From Chloroflexota bacterium (GTDB taxonomy: Bacteria > Chloroflexota > Anaerolineae > Aggregatilineales > Phototrophicaceae), in assembly GCA_011523705.1 (NCBI GenBank), contig WTGC01000122.1:1-37214 (forward strand): a stretch of DNA of 37,214 nt. The letters are read 5' to 3'. Both the position numbers and the translations under genes were made by a program. The notes below the pieces were generated by a model. That model was not told where the DNA came from. It did no database searches and saw only the letters and a program-made list of their open reading frames with translations. This document shows positions 30,546-37,214 of the stretch, in pieces; positions within the stretch are counted from its first letter, which is position 1, and the number at the start of each line of letters is the position of its first letter.

Positions 30546-31229
30546 ATGCCCAAGAAACCCATATTCGAGCCACTCGACTTTGATCGTCTCAGCGCGGCTG
30601 AACAATCCCAACGCGCGCAGCAATTCGCCCGCCGCCTGCTCAAACGGCGCAGCGTCCGTCATTTTTCACGCGAACCCGTGCCGATGAAACTGATTGAGAA
30701 CGCCATCCGCATCGCTGGCTCCGCGCCATCGGGCGCCAACCAGCAGCCTTGGACCTTCGTCGTCATCAGCGACCCGGCGCTGAAACGGGAGATACGCATC
30801 GCCGCGGAAGCGGAAGAGAAAGAGAGCTATGAACGACGCATGAGCCAGGAATGGCTGGACGCGCTGGCGCCCCTGGGCACAGACTGGCGCAAGCCACATA
30901 TCGAAGACGCGCCTTATGTCATCGTCGTCTTCCGCCAGGCTTACGGCATCCAGACCGATAGCGAAACGGGCGAGGAATCACGCGTCCTCCATTATTACAG
31001 CGAGGAGTCGGTCGGCATCGCTGTGGGCTTTCTCTTGGCCGCCCTGCATGTCTCCGGCTTGGCCACCTTGACCCACACGCCCAGCCCGATGAAGTTCCTC
31101 AGCGAGATCCTGGATCGGCCCGCCAATGAACGCGCCTTCGTTCTGATTCCAGTCGGTTATCCCGCGGAAGACGCCGAGGTGCCCGCCATCAAAAAGAAGC
31201 CGCTTTCCGAGATTATGATCCGCCGCTGA
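30546..31229 (+). CDS. Iodotyrosine-deiodinase-like flavoprotein (nitroreductase fold)
   Basis: 227 aa FMN-dependent nitroreductase-superfamily protein that resembles the iodotyrosine deiodinase (IYD) branch. FMN-binding KRRSVRHFSREPVP (33-46), APSGANQQPW (60-69) and the late THTPSPMKFL, RPANERAFVLIPVGYPAEDA match animal IYD. The three residues that hold the substrate zwitterion in IYD appear at the same spacing: E91, Y95 (+4) and K116 (+21). Unlike animal IYD there is no membrane anchor. It may reductively dehalogenate a halotyrosine or another halophenol; the in vivo substrate is unknown. It ends before a strong terminator hairpin. Confidence 0.85.
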   Translation: MPKKPIFEPLDFDRLSAAEQSQRAQQFARRLLKRRSVRHFSREPVPMKLIENAIRIAGSAPSGANQQPWTFVVISDPALKREIRIAAEAEEKESYERRMSQEWLDALAPLGTDWRKPHIEDAPYVIVVFRQAYGIQTDSETGEESRVLHYYSEESVGIAVGFLLAALHVSGLATLTHTPSPMKFLSEILDRPANERAFVLIPVGYPAEDAEVPAIKKKPLSEIMIRR

Positions 31230-31366
31230 CGTCGATGCACATCGCGCCAACGTAAGGCAAGCCCGCTTCTGACCGTAATGAGCGAGTTTTCGCCTGACAG
31301 CCTGGGAAATTCGCATCATTGTGGCGCAGTCCGTCGATTATGGGCTGTTTCGGGCTTGGCGACGCT

Positions 31367-31393
31367 CCCCCTCTCCCCTTGTGGGAGAGGGGG
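31367..31393. terminator. Bidirectional hairpin between convergent genes
   Basis: CCCCCTCTCCC (31367-31377) pairs perfectly with GGGAGAGGGGG (31383-31393) over a 5-base loop, between the convergent deiodinase-like and SDR genes. It is part of another G-rich dispersed element (31366-31412), which may have been adopted as a terminator. Confidence 0.65.
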
Positions 31394-31420
31394 CCGGGGG
31401 GTGAGGGGCAAAAATACAAC

Positions 31421-32125
31421 CTAAAACTTCGTCCCGTAAGCCGGTATCAGCGCGCCCTGCACGATCGCGCCGTCGTCCGAGCAGAGGAAGGCGATCACGC
31501 GCCCCAGCTGCGCCGGCGTCACGCCCGAATGAGGATCCTCCGCGTACTGCTCGGCCGGCACAATCGCCGAAGGCAAGACCGCGTTGACGCGAATCCCGCG
31601 TCGCTTGTATTCTTCGGACAGGCTCTCCGTCAGGCGCAGCACCGCCGCCTTGGAAGCGGCGTAAGCGGCGTCGTTGCCGCTCGAGCGCAAGCCGGGCCTG
31701 GCGCCGATATTTACAATCGCCCCGCCGCCGCCATCCAGCATCGCCGGGATCACCGCCCGGCACATCAGAAATGTTACGGTCGCGTTCAGCCGGAGCATCG
31801 TCTGCCAAGTATCAACCGTCATTTCATGCACAGGCTTCCCCGCGTCCCAGCCGCCCACGATATTGACCAGGATGTCGATGCGCCCGTACGCCCCCAAAAC
31901 GCGGCCTGCCAGCGCGTCAACGACGGCCGGATCCGAGAGATCGGTGCTCTGCAAGCACAGATGATTCGGATCATCGCGCAATTCCGGCATGCGCTCATAA
32001 AGTCGATCGTCGCCGCAGGTCAGCGCCAGCTTCGCGCCGCCCGCGCTGAATACGGGAATCACGCCCGAAGCGAGCAAGCCGGACGCGCCCGTGATAATCG
32101 CCACCTGTCCGTTGAATTGGGTCAT
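31421..32125 (-). CDS. Short-chain dehydrogenase/reductase family protein
   Basis: 234 aa Rossmann-fold SDR. The cofactor loop is ITGASGLLASG (11-21), a variant lacking the usual Gly spacing (TGxxxGxG). DIL(V)NIVGG follows, and the catalytic YAASK is at about residues 158-162, with NIGARPGLRSSG before it where the catalytic Ser is expected. The C-terminus is short. It is probably a soluble NAD(P)-dependent oxidoreductase with unknown substrate; the altered glycine loop makes cofactor binding less certain. It stands alone on the minus strand, sharing an upstream region with the toxin-antitoxin operon. Confidence 0.85.
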   Translation of the reverse strand: MTQFNGQVAIITGASGLLASGVIPVFSAGGAKLALTCGDDRLYERMPELRDDPNHLCLQSTDLSDPAVVDALAGRVLGAYGRIDILVNIVGGWDAGKPVHEMTVDTWQTMLRLNATVTFLMCRAVIPAMLDGGGGAIVNIGARPGLRSSGNDAAYAASKAAVLRLTESLSEEYKRRGIRVNAVLPSAIVPAEQYAEDPHSGVTPAQLGRVIAFLCSDDGAIVQGALIPAYGTKF

Positions 32126-32188
32126 TGATTTCTCTCCGTCTGCATTTGCAATTAACCTAACGATACCATACTACAATGAGGGCGCTCG

Positions 32189-32218
32189 TTGACAATTCCT
32201 TGGCAAATCACCAATAAT
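32189..32218 (+). promoter_or_regulatory. Sigma-70 promoter of the toxin-antitoxin operon
   Basis: Perfect TTGACA (32189-32194), 18-base spacer, then AATAAT (32213-32218) about 37 bases before the antitoxin start. The -10 lies within the small dyad CAATAATTG, a possible autoregulation site. Confidence 0.65.
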
Positions 32219-32254
32219 TGAGACCAGAAACTACACGCGACGCGGAGATATGAT

Positions 32255-32785
32255 ATGTCCGGAGAAACAGCAAATAGAGAGAGTATATTGATCGCCATCG
32301 TCGCAGCGGCTGGTGAACAAGGTCTAGACCGTGTGCAACTTCAAAAATCGGCTTTCTTGGTAGGCGAGGAGTTCGAGGGAAAGCTAAAGAACTACTATCA
32401 GTTCAGACCATATATGTATGGGCCCTTTGCACAAGACATCTATACAGACGTAGAAAGACTAAGTGATGGGCCGATGATAGAAACCTTTTACGACGACGGA
32501 CGCCAATGGTATCGCATGGCCTGTGACGCCACATCTTGGCAATTCAGTTTGACCGAAGAGCTGGAATCTGGTGTCAAACGAATTGTAGGCTGGGTATCCC
32601 GAATGTCGTCGTTTTATGAGCTCGTGCGCGCGATCTACTTCCTTTATCCTGAGCAACGAGAGAACAGCGTCCTTCCATATTCTGAAGAGTTGGCAATAGA
32701 GGAGAGCATTGCGCGCGGATTGAGCGACATGGCGGCGGGACGAACGCGGCCTGTAGATGACCTCATAGCAGAACTGCAGGATTGA
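32255..32785 (+). CDS. Probable antitoxin with winged-helix-like domain
   Basis: 176 aa. The N-terminal ~80 residues (LDRVQLQKSAFLVGEEFEG, then RPYMYGPFAQDIYTDVERL) look like the helix-rich YGPF-containing domain of Panacea/SocA-type (DUF4065-like) antitoxins. The C-terminal tail EESIARGLSDMAAGRTRPVD followed by DLIAEL resembles the toxin-binding tails of RelE/ParE-type antitoxins. GGAGATA precedes the ATG. It lies ten bases upstream of a RelE-like toxin gene, which supports the assignment; the ribosome site of the toxin overlaps this gene's stop. GC content is lower than in flanking genes, as expected for a mobile defence or stability module. Confidence 0.7.
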   Translation: MSGETANRESILIAIVAAAGEQGLDRVQLQKSAFLVGEEFEGKLKNYYQFRPYMYGPFAQDIYTDVERLSDGPMIETFYDDGRQWYRMACDATSWQFSLTEELESGVKRIVGWVSRMSSFYELVRAIYFLYPEQRENSVLPYSEELAIEESIARGLSDMAAGRTRPVDDLIAELQD

Positions 32786-32795
32786 GGTTGCGATA

Positions 32796-33158
32796 GTGCC
32801 CAAATTAGTGGTTTCTGTACCCGACTTCGATAATCAAGTCAAAGCTCTCTCAAAGCCCAAGAAATATCCCAAACTCCCTTCTGACCTCAAACGCTTCAAG
32901 CATAAGCTCTCTGTTGGCGAGATCGCGTCTAAGCGCGCTCGCGGCGTAAAATCGGCGCCGGTTTTTGGCGCGCGTGTAGAAGATAGCTCAACCGGTGTGG
33001 GCAAGAGTGGCGGATTTCGCGTCTTATACTTCGAAAGTGAAGATAAGTACATTCTGCTGTTCATCGATCGTCGTCGTGAATTGGACGCTTGGCCATCAGA
33101 CACGATTTTGCGGATGTTGAAGGAGTTGGGACTCTGGCCGCCAAATGAGAGCATCTAG
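32796..33158 (+). CDS. RelE/ParE-superfamily toxin (probable)
   Basis: 120 aa, start GTG with GAGG overlapping the antitoxin stop, 8 bases ahead. The second half has the beta-sheet pattern of RelE-like ribonuclease toxins: GGFRVLYFESEDKYILLFID followed by a helix DTILRMLKELGL. The first half is rich in lysine (ALSKPKKYPKLPSDLKRFKHK), consistent with rRNA or mRNA contact. If it is a RelE-type enzyme it would cleave mRNA on the ribosome. The catalytic residues of RelE are not clearly identified here. Cotranscribed with the antitoxin from the 32189-32218 promoter. Confidence 0.7.
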   Translation: MPKLVVSVPDFDNQVKALSKPKKYPKLPSDLKRFKHKLSVGEIASKRARGVKSAPVFGARVEDSSTGVGKSGGFRVLYFESEDKYILLFIDRRRELDAWPSDTILRMLKELGLWPPNESI

Positions 33159-33253
33159 CCAACCGGCCGCCACTGCGTTCGCAATCACATTGGATTTGCC
33201 AGGGCCGCGCTCCTAGATAGCCTGGCGGCACGCCTTAGCGCGGCATTGTCGTA

Positions 33254-33259
33254 TATAAT
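33254..33259 (+). promoter_or_regulatory. Possible -10 element before the amidohydrolase operon
   Basis: TATAAT 41 bases before the start codon. No good -35 is found at the usual distance, so this is only a candidate. Confidence 0.35.
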
Positions 33260-33299
33260 CACCATTTGATACGTCAAGTCGAGACTAAGGCAATTGCCC

Positions 33300-34520
33300 A
33301 TGATCCAATACGACCTACTCCTCAAAGGCGGAAACCTCATCGACCCGGCCAACAGCATCGACGCGCCGCTGGATGTCGCAGTCAGCGGCGATCGCATCGC
33401 CCGGGTCGCGCCTGACATCCCCGCCGCCCAAGCCGCGCAGACCATTGACGTATCGGGCCTCTATGTCACCCCCGGGCTGATCGACATCCACGTCCATGTC
33501 TACCATACGCGCGAGCCGGAGACCCTGAGCATCATCGCCGATCATCATACTTTTCGTTCCGGCGTCACCACCGTGGTCGATACCGGCACCGCCGGCGCCA
33601 GGCACTTTCTGCACTTCAAACGCACCGTCATTGACCGCTGGAAGACGCGCATCTTCGCCTTCATCAACATCGTCAAATCGGGCATGATCGGTCCCTTCGA
33701 GCAAGACGTCAACGAGATGGATCCTGCGCTCGCCGCTTCGGTCGTGCTCGCCTACCCCGACGACTGCGTCGGCATCAAGACCGCGCACTATTGGGTAGCG
33801 AAACCCTTTGACGCGGCGCACCCGCCCTGGGCCGCCGTCGATCGCGCACTGGAAGCCTCCGAACTCTGTCAAAAGCCGCTGATGGTCGATTTCTGGCACC
33901 GCGAAGGACGGACCTATCAAGAGCTTCTGCAGAAGATGAAGCCGGGCGACATCCACACCCACGTCTACGCCCAGCAATTCCCCATCCTGAATGAGGCGAA
34001 CAGACCCGCCGACTTCATGTTTGAGGCGCGCGAGCGCGGCATCATTTTCGATCTCGGTCATGGCGCCGGCAGCTTCTGGTTCCGCCAGGCGGTTCCCGCC
34101 TTCAATGGCGGCTTCCCGCCCGATTCCATCAGCACCGATCTGCACATCGGCAACGTCAACGGCGTCGTGCATGACATGCTCAACACGATGTCAAAGCTGC
34201 TCTGCATGGGCATGCCGCTGAACGACGTCATCAGCCGCTCCACCGTCGCGCCAGCGCGGGAGATCGGCCATCCCGAGCTGGGCTCGCTAAGCATCGGCGC
34301 CGAAGCCGATATCACCGTTCTGCGCCAGGAAAAAGGTGAGTTCGGTTATGTCGATTGCGGCTACGCCCGCATGATTGGCGACAGCAAGCTGAGCTGCGAG
34401 ATGACCATCCGCGCCGGCGAAATCGTCTACGACCTCAACGGCCGCTCGACGCCGCTTTGGCAAGACGCGCCGCCCGAATACTGGCAGATCCGATATCCTA
34501 CTGGAGCAATCGACCCATGA
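33300..34520 (+). CDS. Amidohydrolase/deacetylase-family metalloenzyme (EF_0837-like)
   Basis: 406 aa TIM-barrel amidohydrolase. First metal motif is DIHVHVYH (about residues 65-72). A probable bridging lysine lies in GIKTAHYW, with further histidines in MVDFWHREGRT and GDIHTHVYAQQF, and an aspartate in STDLHIGN. It fits the EF_0837/COG3964 group, which is paired with SelA-like PLP enzymes in other bacteria. The ATG at 33300 has AAGG nine bases upstream. It overlaps the next gene by four bases (ATGA). Substrate is unknown; an N-acyl or N-acetyl amino sugar or amino acid is plausible from its partner. Confidence 0.85.
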   Translation: MIQYDLLLKGGNLIDPANSIDAPLDVAVSGDRIARVAPDIPAAQAAQTIDVSGLYVTPGLIDIHVHVYHTREPETLSIIADHHTFRSGVTTVVDTGTAGARHFLHFKRTVIDRWKTRIFAFINIVKSGMIGPFEQDVNEMDPALAASVVLAYPDDCVGIKTAHYWVAKPFDAAHPPWAAVDRALEASELCQKPLMVDFWHREGRTYQELLQKMKPGDIHTHVYAQQFPILNEANRPADFMFEARERGIIFDLGHGAGSFWFRQAVPAFNGGFPPDSISTDLHIGNVNGVVHDMLNTMSKLLCMGMPLNDVISRSTVAPAREIGHPELGSLSIGAEADITVLRQEKGEFGYVDCGYARMIGDSKLSCEMTIRAGEIVYDLNGRSTPLWQDAPPEYWQIRYPTGAIDP

Positions 34521-35617
34521 CCGACTATCAATCCCTCGGCGTCCGCCCCCTTATCAACGCCTGCGCCACCATGACCAAGTTCGGCGGTTCGCTGATGCCG
34601 CCCGAAGTCCTCGCGGCGATGAACGAGGCGGCAAAGGCTTTTGTCGATCTCCAACAATTGCAGAGCCGCGTTGGCGAACGCATCGCCGAGCTCACGCGCA
34701 ACGAAGCCGCCTACGTCACTTCTGGCGCCGCCGCCGGCATCATGCTGGCCTCCGCCGCCGCCGTGCTATACAAGCAGCCCGACGCGCTCAAGCACTTCCC
34801 GAAGATCGCCGCCTTCAAGGACGAAGCGATCCTCTTCCGCAGCCAACGCAACCCATACGACTACGCCATCCATCAGACCGGCATCAAACTCATCGAAATC
34901 GAAAGCGACCCGACCGCCCTGCGCGCCGCCATCAGCGAGCGCAGCGCCTGCGTCTTCTGGTTCGCGCGCGGCGTTGACAGCGCCGATGACATCTCGCTTG
35001 AAGAGACTATCGCCATCGCGGCGGAGCGCGACATCCCCGTCATCGTTGACGCCGCCGCCCAGCTCCCGCCCGTCGAGAATCTCTGGCGATTCACCGAGAT
35101 GGGCGCCGCCCTAGCCCTTTTCAGCGGCGGGAAAGACCTGCGCGGACCGCAGTCATCAGGCTTGATGCTCGGACGCCGCGACCTGATCGACTCCATCCGC
35201 CCCATCAGCAATCCCAATCATGGCTTGGGCCGCCCCCTGAAAGTCGGCAAAGAAGAAATGATGGGCGCCCTCGCCGCCGTCGAGCGTTATGTCAAGCTTG
35301 ATCACGCCGCCCGCGAGCGCTACTGCGAAGAGACGGTGCAACTGTTTTGCGCCGCGCTTGACCCGCTGCCGGGCGTCCGCGCCGAACGAGCCTATCCCAA
35401 CGAAGCGGGCCAGCCGCTGCCGCGCTGCCGCGTAACGATTGATGCAGCCGTCATCGGCAAATCGGCAAACGATATCGTCCAGGCTTTTTTCGATCACGAC
35501 CCCGCCATCGCCGTCGCGCCGGACAGCGACGCGAGCTTCTATCTCAATCCGATGACGCTGAATCCGGGCGAGGAGTTCACCGTGCGCGCTGCTTGCCTCA
35601 ATTTATTGCGGTCCTGA
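34517..35617 (+). CDS. SelA-like PLP-dependent enzyme
   Basis: 366 aa, fold type I aminotransferase-like. The PLP lysine is in FSGGKDLRGPQSSGL and the upstream IPVIVDAAAQLPP carries the cofactor aspartate. It begins GVRPLINACATMTKFGGSLM, typical of selenocysteine synthase relatives. The group includes D-glucosaminate-6-phosphate ammonia-lyase (DgaE), so a lyase on an amino sugar acid is a reasonable guess. It lacks supporting sel genes nearby, so selenocysteine synthesis is unlikely. Start 34517 overlaps the amidohydrolase stop; a longer frame from 34355 is rejected. Confidence 0.85.
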   Translation: MTDYQSLGVRPLINACATMTKFGGSLMPPEVLAAMNEAAKAFVDLQQLQSRVGERIAELTRNEAAYVTSGAAAGIMLASAAAVLYKQPDALKHFPKIAAFKDEAILFRSQRNPYDYAIHQTGIKLIEIESDPTALRAAISERSACVFWFARGVDSADDISLEETIAIAAERDIPVIVDAAAQLPPVENLWRFTEMGAALALFSGGKDLRGPQSSGLMLGRRDLIDSIRPISNPNHGLGRPLKVGKEEMMGALAAVERYVKLDHAARERYCEETVQLFCAALDPLPGVRAERAYPNEAGQPLPRCRVTIDAAVIGKSANDIVQAFFDHDPAIAVAPDSDASFYLNPMTLNPGEEFTVRAACLNLLRS

Positions 35618-35641
35618 TTCGTCGTGCGGGGGAAAGTATCT

Positions 35642-36838
35642 GTGCATACGAATAAACAGATTCTGTCGATAGGTGTTTGGCTTCTGTCCCTCGCCTGTTT
35701 TCTTCCCATCAGTCAGGCGCAAGAACAAGCGCCATCATGGCAAGTTATAGACATATCCATGTCTGATAACGGACGATATCTGGCGGTACGGACTGGCTTA
35801 AGAGGGACTGAATTGCCCAATGTCACTTATGAAGTCTGGGTTTACGATCTCGAGAATCTCTTGTTGCCACCGCAATACCTGGCCGGAGATATCAAGATCA
35901 GCGGCAGAATGATCTTTAGCCCCAATAATCGATATCTTGCAGTGGAAGGTTTTCACGAACTGTCTATCTTCAACATACATGACGGCGTAAGAATCTTCAA
36001 TCTTCAAAGGACTTCGACTGACCCGCCGACGGACTTTGGATGGACTTCATTCAGCCCTGACAGTAACTATGTCATGTCCTTTAGCGACTGGTGGTTTAAG
36101 GATAGCAAGATGTCGATATGGGATATACATACGGGCCAACGCATCCATGCAATCGATGCCCAACGCGGGCGAGAGCGGGTCTTTTATACTTGGTTAAGCC
36201 CCGATTGGAGCCAGTTGGCGAGATGGACGGGACCGAATACAGAAGTAAACCAGGCACTCATTTACGAGTTTGACATTCAAAATGGGCTCGGTCACGCGAA
36301 CGCATACTTGACGGAGAATGGCAGAACCGGCATCTTCAGCCCAGATGGCACTCTGTTTGCTGTCCTAACAGAAGAGGCGATCATAGCTGCCGGTGAAGTA
36401 AAGCTATTGGTTTTCGAGACCGACACATGGGCGCTGAAAACCAGCAAGCTGGCTAACGCGCACGGCTGTGGAGCCCAAAACACCTTGCGATTTAGCCACG
36501 ACAATTCCTTTCTCTTATTGGTGTACAGGTGTCTATTCGAGGAATGGATATCAGTCTGGAATATAGCGACCGACGAACTTGTAATTGAGGCTGTGAATTA
36601 CGCCTACACTCCAGCGTCATTTACTTCAAGCAATAAGTACATGATTGGCCGTGGAGAATCGGGAATCGCCGTATGGAATATCAAGAATAACTTTGAGATG
36701 GCCGAGTATCCCGGCGGGTCAGCAGCAATCCACCCAGATGGCGAGCTTATGGTGTCTGTCGGTCCAGACGGCAGGCTGTGGATATGGAATCTTGAACTCA
36801 ATCAGCTGCTGATGATCTTGCCCGCGCCTCGACTCTAG
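35642..36838 (+). CDS. Secreted WD40-like beta-propeller protein
   Basis: 398 aa. A signal peptide (SIGVWLLSLACFLPISQAQ) is followed by repeated beta-propeller blades, with recurring FSPD/FSPNN, SIWDIHTG and VWNI/WIWNL motifs across residues about 35-395. This fits a WD40/YVTN-type propeller that would act outside the membrane, probably in binding. Start GTG at 35642 is favoured over 35624 because GGGGGAAAG lies five bases before it. GC is lower than in the operon upstream. It follows the SelA-like gene by 24 bases, but functional linkage is unclear. Confidence 0.8.
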   Translation: MHTNKQILSIGVWLLSLACFLPISQAQEQAPSWQVIDISMSDNGRYLAVRTGLRGTELPNVTYEVWVYDLENLLLPPQYLAGDIKISGRMIFSPNNRYLAVEGFHELSIFNIHDGVRIFNLQRTSTDPPTDFGWTSFSPDSNYVMSFSDWWFKDSKMSIWDIHTGQRIHAIDAQRGRERVFYTWLSPDWSQLARWTGPNTEVNQALIYEFDIQNGLGHANAYLTENGRTGIFSPDGTLFAVLTEEAIIAAGEVKLLVFETDTWALKTSKLANAHGCGAQNTLRFSHDNSFLLLVYRCLFEEWISVWNIATDELVIEAVNYAYTPASFTSSNKYMIGRGESGIAVWNIKNNFEMAEYPGGSAAIHPDGELMVSVGPDGRLWIWNLELNQLLMILPAPRL

Positions 36839-36942
36839 ATTGGTAAGACGCAATTGCATCAGGAGAAGTGCAGTGTCAAAAGACTCGCTAGCCATAATGC
36901 GGCAGCCTAACAGGCCGCCCGCCAAAATGAGCCAGGTGACAC

Positions 36943-37214
36943 ATGAACCGACCATTCGAACTTTACGACCTGCGCGTGACCGTCGAACGCATCGAGGGCC
37001 GATCCGTCTGTGGCCTGAAAGTTGGCGACTACTTCGAATTGACCGAAAGCGCCAAACTGCGCATCCCCGCCGGCAAGCATTTCTGCATCTACGCTCTGTC
37101 CGCCGTCCTGCCTCTGCTCGCCGCCAAGCAGCGCGAACTCAGCGAAAATGATTGGATGACCCGCGATACCGTCGCCGCCTGCCCCGATGTCGACGAGCGC
37201 CTCATCATGCGCAT
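36943..37214 (+). CDS. TIGR04076-family protein, cut by window end
   Basis: First 90 residues of an open gene that continues past the right edge. The sequence DLRVTVERIEGRSVCGLKVGDYFELTES, then KLRIPAGKHFCIYALSAVLPLLAAKQREL, then a Trp-containing segment and CPDVDERLIMRI, matches what I recall for TIGR04076, a small family of unknown function with conserved Cys residues. No ribosome site of note is visible; the preceding 104 bases contain no gene. The real length (about 100 aa in the family) cannot be confirmed. Confidence 0.75.
   Translation, partial: MNRPFELYDLRVTVERIEGRSVCGLKVGDYFELTESAKLRIPAGKHFCIYALSAVLPLLAAKQRELSENDWMTRDTVAACPDVDERLIMR

Noticed and set aside
31319..32128. 269-codon plus-strand frame over the SDR gene
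   Set aside because: It starts in the G-rich repeat (PLPLWERGPGGEG) and is the antisense of a recognisable SDR enzyme.
33315..34172. Long antisense open frame of 285 codons across the amidohydrolase gene
   Set aside because: It lies opposite a strongly conserved amidohydrolase; high GC makes such antisense frames common. No ribosome site or known motif.

Overview
The window reads as a chromosomal piece from a high-GC bacterium, most likely a member of the Chloroflexota (Anaerolineae/Caldilineae-type). This is inference from gene style: many ABC sugar importers, Pro/Thr-rich linkers in exported proteins, sugar-acid enzymes, MenA, a bacterial PHAX-domain protein, and several families of short G-rich dispersed repeats. 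No rRNA, tRNA, CRISPR array, phage genes or transposase genes were seen.

Layout. 1-2136 (+): two permeases and a small DUF2160-type membrane protein, resembling the GlpP-GlpQ-GlpU part of a glycerol ABC importer whose other genes lie to the left. 2149-7148 (-): sulfatase, solute-binding protein and two permeases, which looks like uptake and desulfation of a sulfated sugar. 7271-10990 (-): rarA, a membrane-anchored unknown, a DinB-like protein and a two-domain lipoprotein gene split by an in-frame TGA. 10993-16161 (-): a ribose/xylose-type importer (binding protein, unusually long permease, ATPase), with a low-GC cassette of small genes inserted between permease and ATPase. 16343-20972 (-): an enolase-superfamily sugar-acid dehydratase, a secreted SH3-domain protein, an M24-fold protein and an AraD1-type FAH-fold dehydratase. 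With the pentose-type importer next door, this suggests non-phosphorylative pentose oxidation.

21413-30407: a GT4 glycosyltransferase, menA, a PHAX RNA-binding-domain protein, an M55 D-aminopeptidase, a second enolase-superfamily enzyme overlapping a P-loop protein, and a CE7 esterase coupled to an MBL-fold hydrolase. 30546-37214: an iodotyrosine-deiodinase-like flavoprotein, an SDR enzyme, a probable toxin-antitoxin pair, an amidohydrolase coupled to a SelA-like PLP enzyme, a secreted beta-propeller protein and a TIGR04076 gene cut by the window end.

The most unusual layer is the repeats. Three families of short repeats (a GGGCGACT...AGTCGCCCCTACA palindrome, a G-rich element, and a CTCTGTG...CTCGGTG element) sit in intergenic DNA. 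The G-rich element also occurs inside two enzyme genes in frame and at the end of a third. A 22-bp sequence is found nested inside the other repeats, and unoccupied versions of two of its sites are present in the same window. One copy supplies the stop codon of rarA. Other points worth a second look are the TGA-split lipoprotein, the PHAX-domain protein, the triplicated permease tail, the deiodinase-like enzyme and the toxin-antitoxin pair.
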